The position numbers and the translations under genes are program-made. 6,038 nt of DNA from Oscillospiraceae bacterium (GTDB lineage Bacteria > Bacillota_A > Clostridia > Oscillospirales > Ruminococcaceae), in NCBI GenBank assembly GCA_017440445.1, contig JAFSHE010000356.1, positions 1 through 6,038 on the forward strand, written 5' to 3'. Below, piece by piece: positions 1 through 5,540 of the stretch. Position 1 is the first letter of the stretch, and the number at the start of each line of letters is the position of its first letter. The notes beneath the pieces were generated by a model, which was not told where the DNA came from, ran no database searches, and saw only the letters and a program-made list of their open reading frames with translations.

Positions 1-140
1 ATAGTGGGATGAAATGAGTTGTTTGCGGAAAACCCTTTATTTAAGGCGGTTTTAGAGCATTTTACTGTGTGTTATGAATAAGCAATAACATCTCAAAAAA
101 TCTTGCTATTCAAATTCCAGTTTGCCAAACACCATATATC

Positions 141-172
141 AAGCCGTACCCGTAAAATCGAGTGCGGCTTTT
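141..172 (+). terminator. Rho-independent terminator (plus strand)
   Basis: The arm AAGCCGTAC (141-149) pairs with GTGCGGCTT (162-170), giving a 9-bp stem with one G-U wobble and a 12-base loop. The sequence continues TTTTGTTGT, a usable U-tract on the plus strand. The minus-strand exit (TTGATATATG) is poorer. It would end a transcript entering from the left of the window and separate it from the regulator gene. The fold was drawn by eye, without an energy calculation. Confidence 0.6.
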
Positions 173-187
173 GTTGTAAAAACACCC

Positions 188-236
188 TATCCTGCGTTTT
201 TCTTTGTTTTTCGCACTTTTTATCTTGCGTTTTTCT
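188..236. repeat. T-rich 16-bp direct repeat, 33-bp period
   Basis: TATCCTGCGTTTTTCT (188-203) recurs as TATCTTGCGTTTTTCT (221-236), with one difference in 16 bases. The 17 bases between them are a degenerate variant containing GTTTTTCGCA. The period of 33 bases is three helical turns, a spacing that suits side-by-side protein binding, although this is only inference. Confidence 0.6.
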
Positions 237-248
237 GTATCCCCCTGT

Positions 249-261
249 CAACCTCAGGTTG
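249..261. promoter_or_regulatory. Small palindrome upstream of the regulator promoter
   Basis: CAACCT and AGGTTG form a perfect 6-bp inverted repeat around a single central C. It lies 32 bases upstream of the -35 box of the regulator gene. It could be an activator or repressor site, but a short palindrome like this may also occur by chance. Confidence 0.25.
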
Positions 262-293
262 CGGAAAATCCGAAAAAGTCAAGCGTATCGTGG

Positions 294-322
294 TTGAATG
301 ACGGCTTGTTCTGTGCTATAAT
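294..322 (+). promoter_or_regulatory. Sigma-A type promoter of the XRE regulator gene
   Basis: TTGAAT (294-299) is separated by 17 bases from a perfect TATAAT (317-322), which is preceded by TG at 314-315, an extended -10. Transcription should begin near 329, leaving a leader of about 36 bases before the chosen start codon at 365. This is the strongest promoter match in the window. Confidence 0.75.
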
Positions 323-328
323 CTTTTC

Positions 329-338
329 GTAAGCTTAC
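329..338. promoter_or_regulatory. Candidate operator over the transcription start
   Basis: GTAAGCTTAC is a perfect 10-bp palindrome starting 7 bases after the -10 box, at the predicted transcription start. XRE-family regulators often bind such symmetric sites over their own promoter. Autoregulation by the protein encoded at 365-1033 is therefore a reasonable inference. I found no second copy of this exact palindrome elsewhere in the window. Confidence 0.4.
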
Positions 339-350
339 AGTATCAATTTG

Positions 351-355
351 AAAGG
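351..355 (+). promoter_or_regulatory. Ribosome binding site that decides the regulator start
   Basis: AAAGG ends immediately before an ATG at 356 and 9 bases before an in-frame ATG at 365. Only the second has workable spacing, so the protein should begin MSFGKN and lack the three extra residues MIN. Confidence 0.7.
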
Positions 356-364
356 ATGATAAAT

Positions 365-1033
365 ATGAGCTTTGGAAAAAATCTTCAGCACTTACGCAGA
401 ATTAACCGTAATATGACGCAGGAGACCATCGCAGAAAGGCTTGATGTTTCACGTCAGACTGTTTCAAAATGGGAGAACGATGAGTGCAAGCCAGAGATAG
501 AAAAGGCGATAGAGCTGTGCACACTCTTTAACTGCTCTCTTGACAATCTTTTCAGAGATGATCTCGGCGCCTTTGATGAAGCGTACTCGAATCTGCGTGT
601 GGAGACCGTGCCCTCGTTCCGTTATGTAGTATACACCGCCATAAGCACCAACCCCGAGGGTGACGCACTTGACAGGATAAATAAGATAGCTAAGGAGAAC
701 GGAGTTGATTCCCCTAAGGTCATAGGCTGGGATTTCCCGTACCTTTCTCAGGAGCAGAGAAATGTGTACAATATGCATGGCTACACCGCCGCATGGGTAT
801 TGCCTGATGAGCTCGCCCCCGACGGTCTTGAGATCAAGGAGCAGAAAGCGCAGAAATATGCGGCTGTGCATATCGAAAGTCCGTTTGACAATCCGTTTGT
901 ACTAATTCCGAACGGCTATAAGGCTATCGACGAGTATATGAAGATAAACGGATTGAAGCACGTCTGGGAGGGCATTATTCCTTGCTTTGAAACGAACGGA
1001 GAGAGTATGGATATCTATATTGCGTGTGAATAA
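365..1033 (+). CDS. XRE-family regulator with GyrI-like effector-binding domain
   Basis: This is a 222-residue, cytoplasmic, DNA-binding regulator. Residues 5-62 form an XRE/Cro-type helix-turn-helix, with the characteristic TQETIAERL and VSRQTVSKWEN stretches at residues 18-38. After a short linker, residues of about 77-221 resemble the GyrI-like/AraC effector-binding fold. They show an early strand (RYVVYTAIS), a central AAWVLPDEL segment, KYAAVHIESPF near 165-174, and a closing IPCFE...MDIYIACE in which E208 sits where this fold often places a ligand-contacting glutamate. XRE plus GyrI-like proteins are usually one-component sensors of small, often drug-like molecules. The ligand and targets are unknown here. 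The gene has its own promoter and a possible autoregulatory palindrome, and it converges on the tannase gene. Whether it controls the tannase or the large operon is not shown by the sequence. Confidence 0.9.
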   Translation: MSFGKNLQHLRRINRNMTQETIAERLDVSRQTVSKWENDECKPEIEKAIELCTLFNCSLDNLFRDDLGAFDEAYSNLRVETVPSFRYVVYTAISTNPEGDALDRINKIAKENGVDSPKVIGWDFPYLSQEQRNVYNMHGYTAAWVLPDELAPDGLEIKEQKAQKYAAVHIESPFDNPFVLIPNGYKAIDEYMKINGLKHVWEGIIPCFETNGESMDIYIACE

Positions 1034-1039
1034 TAGTTT

Positions 1040-1066
1040 AAAGCGGTCAGGTGTTCTGACCGCTTT
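1040..1066. terminator. Bidirectional hairpin terminator between convergent genes
   Basis: AAAGCGGTCAG (1040-1050) and CTGACCGCTTT (1056-1066) pair perfectly over 11 bp around the loop GTGTT. It begins 6 bases after the regulator stop and lies 7 bases beyond the minus-strand tannase stop. The A and T ends of the stem give short U runs in both directions. It probably serves both genes, although neither tract is long. Confidence 0.75.
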
Positions 1067-1073
1067 CTGCTAT

Positions 1074-2429
1074 TCACTTGCATATCCCGTCTATCCACTC
1101 GAAAAGCTCCTCAAGGTCGTAATCGCCGCTGTGAGGAACGCCCCAGGGCAGGAAGTGATCAACGCTCTTTCCCTCGGCAATAAGGCATTGCGCAAGCATT
1201 GCGGATATTGCAAAGGAGGTGTCCCTGTCTGCCGCACCGTGGCGGATGCGCCAGTACTCTGCACAGCCCTCGTTTGAGGTGAAGTTCATCGCATTCATCA
1301 GCGCAACAACATCGCTCGGGGCGGTGTGGTTACCGCTGCCGTCGGCTTTCGCACCGAACTCGGTGAAGTGCTTTTTGTCCGTTATCTCGTCACCGAAAAG
1401 CTGGTTTTCGGGCGTGTACATATCGGGGTTGTCAAAGGCGCAGGGCGCTTTCATTCGGGTGATGAAGCCGCAGTATTTCGGGAAGTCGATAGTGCCTGCC
1501 GCAAGGTCGATACCGCTTTCTGTGGGAATATTCACGCCCTCGGAATGTGCCTTTTCGGCGGAGGAGATTATCAGCCCTTTGATGTGTTCAAGAAAACTGC
1601 CGCAGCCGCTCTCGTTAAGGCTAAGACCGTTCGGGGAAACGCTGTTCAGATACTCGTGGAACTGCGCTTTAAGCGCTGCGGAGAGCCGCATCTGCTCCTC
1701 GCTGAGTATGGTGTGCATAGGAGTTGGCTTCCATGTGTCGCCGACCTGCTCCCATTTCTCCCAGTGCTGTTCTGACAGATGACCATACTGCCATTCGTAG
1801 GCGGCGTCAGCGTGCTCAAGATTGGTGATGGGGCAGTAGCAGGAGGCTGCAAATATGCGGTCGCTTGTTTCTTCCGCACCAAGCATCTCGAGGTAAGGCA
1901 GATACAGCGGCGAATCTCCCGAAGCCGCCAGAAGTGCCGACATTGCACCGCCTGCGCTAGTGCCGTTGGAGATTATCCTGTTCACATCGCCGCATATCTT
2001 GTCCGAAATGCTCCTTACAAAACGCACCGCCGCTTTCAGGTCAACGATGCAGGCAGGAGCTTTGCCTGTGTAGCTTGCGCCGTCAGAGGTAGTACGTCCT
2101 CGTGCGCCTGCGGAGATAACGACATAACCCCTTGCAAGCGCTGCAGCCTCGGTGTTGAACCTGCCGTCCTCACGCACGCATGGCGAGCAGGGCCTTGCTT
2201 CCATATAACCGCCTATGCCGTTCGGGAAGAATATCGGCGCAGTTGCGGCGGTGTAGCCGTTTATCGCTCCGCCGTCGATGTAGTCCTGCGGAATGAAGAT
2301 GTTCAGCACCTGCAGCTCGGGCGAAACAGGCTCCTTCACATACGGGATATTTCTGTACGCGCGGAAAATTATGTTCAGCTCGCTGTTTTCAAGCGTTTCC
2401 GTTGTGTAGTTGTTGATGTCAAAAGTCAT
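1074..2429 (-). CDS. Subtype B tannase-like alpha/beta hydrolase
   Basis: This 451-residue protein has no signal peptide, so it is probably cytoplasmic. Tannases of this type split galloyl esters of hydrolysable tannins, releasing gallate. The nucleophile is S158 in GTSAGG (156-161). D401 and D403 lie in the signature GAADRDTSF, and H433 lies in PHSGDYD. From memory, the Lactiplantibacillus plantarum enzyme uses S163, D419 and H451 with D421, K343 and E357 contacting the galloyl group. The D-to-H spacing of 32, the D-x-D pair, and K327/E341 with spacing of 14 all match. The protein is slightly shorter than that enzyme (469 residues). The start is fixed by AAGGAGG at 2439-2445, 9 bases upstream of the ATG. 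The nearest alternative is a related feruloyl-esterase-like hydrolase with another substrate. The family is well supported; the substrate is inferred. Confidence 0.87.
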   Translation of the reverse strand: MTFDINNYTTETLENSELNIIFRAYRNIPYVKEPVSPELQVLNIFIPQDYIDGGAINGYTAATAPIFFPNGIGGYMEARPCSPCVREDGRFNTEAAALARGYVVISAGARGRTTSDGASYTGKAPACIVDLKAAVRFVRSISDKICGDVNRIISNGTSAGGAMSALLAASGDSPLYLPYLEMLGAEETSDRIFAASCYCPITNLEHADAAYEWQYGHLSEQHWEKWEQVGDTWKPTPMHTILSEEQMRLSAALKAQFHEYLNSVSPNGLSLNESGCGSFLEHIKGLIISSAEKAHSEGVNIPTESGIDLAAGTIDFPKYCGFITRMKAPCAFDNPDMYTPENQLFGDEITDKKHFTEFGAKADGSGNHTAPSDVVALMNAMNFTSNEGCAEYWRIRHGAADRDTSFAISAMLAQCLIAEGKSVDHFLPWGVPHSGDYDLEELFEWIDGICK

Positions 2430-2451
2430 TGTAATGCGCCTCCTTGTGTAT

Positions 2452-2481
2452 ATGATAATACAAAGTGGGATTAAATGTCAA
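2452..2481 (-). promoter_or_regulatory. Promoter of the tannase-like gene
   Basis: On the minus strand a perfect -35 box TTGACA lies at 2476-2481. The -10 region is within 2452-2460, where TATTAT (15-base spacing), TTATCA (17) or TATCAT (18) could serve. The consensus AAGGAGG follows at 2439-2445. The -35 is clear, but the exact -10 is not. Confidence 0.55.
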
Positions 2482-2501
2482 GGGCGTGGGAGGAGTTTCT
2501 G

Positions 2502-2530
2502 TTGCATAAGCAAGAAAAATATGGTACAAT
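2502..2530 (+). promoter_or_regulatory. Promoter of the seven-gene operon
   Basis: TTGCAT (2502-2507) and TACAAT (2525-2530) are 17 bases apart, and TGG just before the latter makes an extended -10. Transcription would start near 2537, about 35 bases before the first start codon. The -35 boxes of this promoter and the opposing tannase promoter are only 20 bases apart, so one regulator bound between them could affect both. Confidence 0.6.
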
Positions 2531-2571
2531 TATTTTTGGAATACATCACAACCACTGGAAAGGACACCCCC

Positions 2572-3552
2572 ATGAAAATAACCCCCGAAATGATACGCCC
2601 TGAGCTTCGACTTATGGGCGGCGTGATACGCAAGGTAATGCCCGTGTTCGACGAGAAAGGTCTGCGCTCCGCAAACAAAATGCACCGCCTTTTCAGCGAG
2701 GGCAGGAGCTTCTCGCTCAAAGTGAACTGCGAGCAGGTGTGGCTCGACCGACCTGACGGCTCGAAGCTTCGTGTCTGCGTTTATACGGGCAAAAAGAAAA
2801 CGGGTTCCTGCGTTGGTCTGCTGTGGATGCACGGCGGCGGCTACGGACTTGGTCTGCCCGAGCAGGATATCCGCTTTATCGAGAATTTTATTGCCGCCGC
2901 AGATTGCGTGGTGGTCGCTCCCGATTACAGAAAGTCTGTTGATGCGCCGTACCCTGCGGCGCTGGAGGACTGCTATCAGGCGCTGCTGTGGATGCGTGAC
3001 AACTGCGGCAGATACAACATCCGCTCCAATCAGCTTTTTGTTGGCGGCGACAGCGCAGGCGGCGGACTTGCGGCGGCGGTCAGCCTTTATGCAAGGGACA
3101 GGGGCGAGGTCTCCATCGCATTCCAGATGCCGCTGTACCCGATGATAGACGACCGCATGATAACAGAGTCCTCGCAGGACAATGACGCTCCCGTCTGGAA
3201 CAGCAAGTCCAATCTTCTTAGCTGGAAGCTGTATCTGGGCGAGCTTTACGGCAGCGACAGTGTTCCGATATATGCAGCTCCCGCAAGGGCGGATGACCTC
3301 TCCGACCTGCCGCCCACGCTCACATTCGTTGGTGGACTAGAGCCGTTCCGTGATGAAACGATAGAGTTCGTGAGAAAGCTCAGGGCAAGCGGCGTGAGGG
3401 TTGCGTTCAGGCTGTACAAGGGCTGCTATCATGCGTTTGACATCATGCGCCCGAATTCAAAGGTTGGCAAGTCGGCGACGGGATTTCTGCTGAAAGGCTT
3501 CCGCTATGCGGTGAGGAATTTTACTAGGGAGCAGCCGAAGAATTGTGACTGA
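2572..3552 (+). CDS. HSL-family alpha/beta hydrolase (esterase/lipase)
   Basis: This 326-residue enzyme probably hydrolyses carboxylic esters in the cytoplasm; no signal peptide is visible. The hormone-sensitive-lipase family signature HGGG (87-90) forms the oxyanion hole, followed by YRK and PYPAALEDC, typical of the family. The nucleophile is S161 in GDSAGG (159-164), and the catalytic histidine is H287 in CYHAF. The acid position, normally Asp in a DPLRDE-like motif, reads LEPFRDE, so Glu257 seems to take that role. The open frame extends upstream to 2410, but that part overlaps the tannase start and both promoters. GGAAAGGA at 2557-2564 lies 7 bases before the ATG at 2572. It is the first gene of the operon and is divergent from the tannase. 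Joint work on plant phenolic esters is an appealing but untested idea. Confidence 0.9.
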   Translation: MKITPEMIRPELRLMGGVIRKVMPVFDEKGLRSANKMHRLFSEGRSFSLKVNCEQVWLDRPDGSKLRVCVYTGKKKTGSCVGLLWMHGGGYGLGLPEQDIRFIENFIAAADCVVVAPDYRKSVDAPYPAALEDCYQALLWMRDNCGRYNIRSNQLFVGGDSAGGGLAAAVSLYARDRGEVSIAFQMPLYPMIDDRMITESSQDNDAPVWNSKSNLLSWKLYLGELYGSDSVPIYAAPARADDLSDLPPTLTFVGGLEPFRDETIEFVRKLRASGVRVAFRLYKGCYHAFDIMRPNSKVGKSATGFLLKGFRYAVRNFTREQPKNCD

Positions 3553-3553
3553 A

Positions 3554-3559
3554 AAGAGG
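3554..3559 (+). promoter_or_regulatory. Ribosome binding site that decides the cysteine hydrolase start
   Basis: AAGAGG is followed after 6 bases by ATG at 3566. An in-frame GTG at 3545 lies upstream of this site, inside the preceding gene, with no site of its own. The ATG is therefore preferred, and it removes seven residues and the apparent gene overlap. Confidence 0.75.
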
Positions 3560-3569
3560 TACAAAATGA
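3554..3569 (+). repeat. Shared gene-junction sequence, copy 1
   Basis: The 13 bases AAGAGGTACAAAA (3554-3566) follow the esterase stop and include the ribosome binding site and the A of the cysteine hydrolase ATG. The same 13 bases occur at 4581-4593 before the redox-protein gene, each preceded by a TGA stop and followed by a start reading ATGA. Confidence 0.7.
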
Positions 3570-4075
3570 AAACAGCACTCATTGTAATTGATATGAAGAA
3601 CGACTATCTCTATGAGAAAAGAAAAGCAAAGTTTGCCTACAACACCGCTGAGCTGACTGCCGCAGTGAATGAGCTTATACATCAGTACGATGAAAACGGC
3701 AGTGATGTTATATACATTCGTCACATAATTCAGAACCTGCCTACAAACCGCCTGCTCTTTGGCTTTTCCATTGCGGGAACTGAGGGTGCTGAGCTGTTCA
3801 GTGGACTGGATATGGTTTCGGAATACTGCTTTGACAAGCTTGTCGGCGATGCGCTTTCCAATAAAAAGCTGCGTGAGCTTATACAGCAAAAGGGCTACGA
3901 GGCACTGCATCTCTGCGGTCTGGACGAATGCGGCTGCGTGACCTCTACAGCACTCGGAGCGGCAAAGCGAGGAATAAAGGCGGAGATAATCCGCAAGGGA
4001 ACAGCCACGGTCTACCCCGAAAAGGTGGCTAAAGTCCGTAAAAAGCTGGATAAAGCAGGGGTCAAGTACATATAG
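3566..4075 (+). CDS. Isochorismatase-like cysteine hydrolase
   Basis: This 169-residue cytoplasmic protein belongs to the isochorismatase/nicotinamidase fold superfamily. The Asp-Lys-Cys catalytic set is visible: D9 in ALIVIDMKND, K91 in CFDKLVGDAL, and C124 in GLDECGCVTSTALGAA. The length is normal for a single-domain member. Known members hydrolyse amides or enol ethers such as nicotinamide, N-carbamoyl compounds and isochorismate. I see no family-specific residues that select one of these. The usual TD before the catalytic cysteine is replaced by DECG, which adds a second cysteine (C122) close by. The gene starts 13 bases after the esterase stop, so the two are almost certainly co-transcribed. 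Its GC content, roughly 40-48% over the first third, is lower than that of the esterase. Confidence 0.88.
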   Translation: MKTALIVIDMKNDYLYEKRKAKFAYNTAELTAAVNELIHQYDENGSDVIYIRHIIQNLPTNRLLFGFSIAGTEGAELFSGLDMVSEYCFDKLVGDALSNKKLRELIQQKGYEALHLCGLDECGCVTSTALGAAKRGIKAEIIRKGTATVYPEKVAKVRKKLDKAGVKYI

Positions 4076-4105
4076 ATCGGCATTTAGCGAGTGAGAACAA
4101 CGCAC

Positions 4106-4111
4106 AGGAGG
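4106..4111 (+). promoter_or_regulatory. Ribosome binding site that decides the first GNAT start
   Basis: The consensus AGGAGG lies 8 bases before ATG at 4120 and only 2 bases before an in-frame TTG at 4114. The ATG is the start. The site sits at the end of a 44-base gap, the widest in the operon, in which I see neither a hairpin nor a promoter. Confidence 0.8.
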
Positions 4112-4119
4112 AATTGTAT

Positions 4120-4581
4120 ATGTATGATTACTACAAGGGCTATTTGATTCGTGAGGGAACGACAGGTATAGATGGCACAAAGCTGAGAGAATTGTATGAA
4201 GCTGTTGGTTGGTGTAATAGCAGCCTTCCCGATTGGCAAAATGAAAAATTCGAAATTGCAATGAATAATTCGAAATGGGCATTCACTGTCTGGGACAATG
4301 ATAAGCTGATCGGTATGGTCAGGGTGGTGTCAGACGGCGTTATGGTCGCATCTATACAAGATCTGATCGTTTTGGAGGAGTATCGGAGGATCGGCTTAGG
4401 GAAAAAGCTGGTTGAAAAATGTATTGCAAAATTACCGTGCGGTAATTGGAGTGCAAGAACGACCCCCGAGAATTATGATTTCTATGAAAAATGCGGATTT
4501 TCGATGCCAAAAGCAACAAACGCAACTATGGAATATGACGGTTTCAGACTGTCTAGGAAAGATAGGGTTAATGAAAGCTGA
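4120..4581 (+). CDS. GNAT-family N-acetyltransferase, low GC
   Basis: This 153-residue single-domain protein is expected to move an acetyl group from acetyl-CoA to an amine, with unknown substrate. The core is recognisable: a strand LIGMVRVVSDG, then SIQDLIVLEEYRRIGLGKKLVEKC. In this, RRIGLGKK is the pyrophosphate-binding loop (R/Q-x-x-G-x-G/A), and the helix follows it. A later NYDFYEKCGF is the usual segment between acceptor and CoA sites. By hand count GC is about 42% over 4141-4560, against about 60% over 4741-4860 in the next gene, which suggests separate origin or recent acquisition. It ends 12 bases before the next ATG, and the next ribosome binding site begins on the last base of its stop codon. 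Family assignment is secure; substrate is not. Confidence 0.9.
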   Translation: MYDYYKGYLIREGTTGIDGTKLRELYEAVGWCNSSLPDWQNEKFEIAMNNSKWAFTVWDNDKLIGMVRVVSDGVMVASIQDLIVLEEYRRIGLGKKLVEKCIAKLPCGNWSARTTPENYDFYEKCGFSMPKATNATMEYDGFRLSRKDRVNES

Positions 4582-4597
4582 AGAGGTACAAAAATGA
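4581..4597 (+). repeat. Shared gene-junction sequence, copy 2
   Basis: AAGAGGTACAAAA at 4581-4593 matches 3554-3566 exactly, followed by ATGA at 4594. Its first base is the last base of the GNAT stop codon. The two copies bracket the cysteine hydrolase and the low-GC GNAT gene. Confidence 0.7.
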
Positions 4598-5040
4598 CAC
4601 ATACACAAAAGGCTGAACAGTATATCAGCGACAAATTCCACTGCTCGCAGGCGGTGCTTGCGGCATTTGCAGACGAGTTAGGAATAACCGAGGAGCAGGC
4701 TCTGAAGCTTGGTGCGAGCTTCGGCAGCGGCATGAGAAAGGGAGAGGTCTGCGGCGCTTGCACAGGCGCACTGATGGTGCTGGGACTGAAATACGGTCAC
4801 TGCATAAAGGGCGACACCGAGAGCAAGCTGCGTGCCGATCTCGTGAACGACCGCTTCCTTGACGAGTTCGCAAAGCGCAACGGTTCGTACATATGCAACG
4901 ACCTGCTTGGCTGTGATGTCCGCACGATGGAGGGCGTGAATTATGCCCTCGAAAACCGCCTGTTCACCGAGTTCTGCCCTAAGATGGTGAAGTCTGCTGT
5001 CGAGGTCGTAGAGGATATCATAAAGGAGATGAAGAAATGA
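4594..5040 (+). CDS. C_GCAxxG_C_C family putative redox protein
   Basis: This is a 148-residue soluble protein with seven cysteines (17, 53, 56, 70, 101, 107, 128). The family motif is visible: HCSQAVL (16-22), then a glycine-rich LGASFGSGMRKGEVCGACTGALMVLG (39-64) with the CGACTG core, then spaced cysteines at 101 and 107 in YICNDLLGCD and C128 in EFCPK. Members are predicted redox-active or metal-binding proteins of unproven reaction, frequent in anaerobes. C56 is an additional cysteine that creates a CxxC pair with C53, the arrangement used by many thiol-disulfide proteins. AAGAGG at 4581-4586 gives 7-base spacing to the ATG. Its stop overlaps the next start as ATGA, so translation of the two is probably coupled. 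Its last codons lie inside the 30-bp repeat. Confidence 0.87.
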   Translation: MTHTQKAEQYISDKFHCSQAVLAAFADELGITEEQALKLGASFGSGMRKGEVCGACTGALMVLGLKYGHCIKGDTESKLRADLVNDRFLDEFAKRNGSYICNDLLGCDVRTMEGVNYALENRLFTEFCPKMVKSAVEVVEDIIKEMKK

Positions 5041-5044
5041 GCCT
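5015..5044 (+). repeat. 30-bp direct repeat flanking the second GNAT gene, left copy
   Basis: The sequence runs from ATATCATAAAGG through the ribosome binding site AAAGGAG (5022-5028) and the start ATG at 5037 to GCCT at 5044. It matches 5540-5569 at 29 of 30 bases; the difference is A5032 versus G5557. Here it encodes the last residues of the redox protein (IIKEMKK) and the first of the acetyltransferase (MSL). Confidence 0.92.
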
Positions 5045-5540
5045 TGTGCTGAAACAGCTCTCGCCCGAGGACGGAGAGGACATCTACGCAATGCTTCAGG
5101 AGATACCTGCGGACGAAAACGGGCTTATCAACCCTGCCCACGGCAAGACCTATGAGGAATACAAAGCGTGGCTTGAAAGAGCCAACGCAAATTCGCTTCT
5201 TACAGGCATCGTGGACGGCTGGAAAGTGCCCGAAACTATCTTCTGGCTGTATGAGGACGGCAAGCCTGTCGGCTTCGGAAAGCTGCGGCATTTCCTAACG
5301 GACGCTCTGCGTGAGTCAGGCGGCAATATCGGCTATGCTATCGCTCCTGCGGCAAGGGGCAGAGGCTTGGGCAAGTCGCTTGTGGCAGGTCTTATTGAGG
5401 AGGGCAGGAAGCTCGGCATTGAGAGCCTGCTGTTCACTGTCAAAAATCACAATACACCGTCCATCAGGGCGGCGGTGGCGAATGGCGGAGTGATAGAAAA
5501 GGTCACGGACGAGCGCCATTACATAACTATCGGACTGTAA
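5037..5540 (+). CDS. GNAT-family N-acetyltransferase (COG3981-like)
   Basis: This 167-residue single-domain acetyltransferase has no visible targeting signal. The acetyl-CoA loop is RGRGLGK (107-113), preceded by the strand GGNIGYAIAPAA. The downstream LLFTVKNHNTPSIRAAVANGG (131-151) fits the N-x-x-S-x-x-x-x-x-x-x-G pattern at the end of the GNAT core, with N139, S142 and G150/G151. The layout resembles the predicted acetyltransferases grouped as COG3981. The substrate is unknown. The ATG overlaps the preceding stop as ATGA, with AAAGGAG 8 bases upstream. The gene sits between two 30-bp direct repeats: its start lies in the left copy, and the last A of its TAA stop is the first base of the right copy. 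It may therefore be a removable cassette. Confidence 0.9.
   Translation: MSLVLKQLSPEDGEDIYAMLQEIPADENGLINPAHGKTYEEYKAWLERANANSLLTGIVDGWKVPETIFWLYEDGKPVGFGKLRHFLTDALRESGGNIGYAIAPAARGRGLGKSLVAGLIEEGRKLGIESLLFTVKNHNTPSIRAAVANGGVIEKVTDERHYITIGL

Larger units (their letters stand above)
1..293. other. Intergenic region with no supportable gene
   Basis: All three plus frames meet a stop within the first 17 bases, so any plus-strand gene entering from the left ends there or earlier. The stretch is AT-rich. It holds a hairpin terminator (141-172), a T-rich repeat (188-236), an inverted repeat TGTTAT-N9-ATAACA at 71-91, and a 13-base sequence starting TTGCGGAAAA at 23-35 that recurs at 259-271 with one mismatch. 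The only open frame of note (103-297) begins with TTG, has no ribosome binding site, and owes its repeated LSCVFL peptide to the DNA repeat. I treat it as non-coding. The region could be the tail of a neighbouring unit or the edge of an inserted element, and nothing here decides between them. Confidence 0.6.

Noticed and set aside
103..297. Open frame of 64 codons with repeated LSCVFL peptide
   Set aside because: It starts with TTG without a ribosome binding site, runs through a terminator hairpin and a T-rich DNA repeat that creates the peptide repeat, and ends next to the -35 box of the regulator promoter.
2444..2465. Possible operator with TGTAT/ATACA symmetry over the tannase -10 region
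   Set aside because: Only 5 bp pair before mismatches appear, and the AT-rich promoter context makes this likely by chance.
1219..2474. Plus-strand open frames of 187 and 231 codons opposite the tannase
   Set aside because: They are antisense to a gene with a complete catalytic set, promoter and AAGGAGG site, and their products are rich in Cys, Arg and Ser without recognisable domains.
2410..2571. N-terminal extension of the esterase by 54 residues
   Set aside because: The stretch overlaps the tannase start and both promoters, and GGAAAGGA sits at proper distance before the ATG at 2572.
3524..4282. Long minus-strand open frame of 252 codons
   Set aside because: It lies opposite the cysteine hydrolase and GNAT genes, which have intact catalytic motifs and ribosome binding sites; its translation shows no family features.
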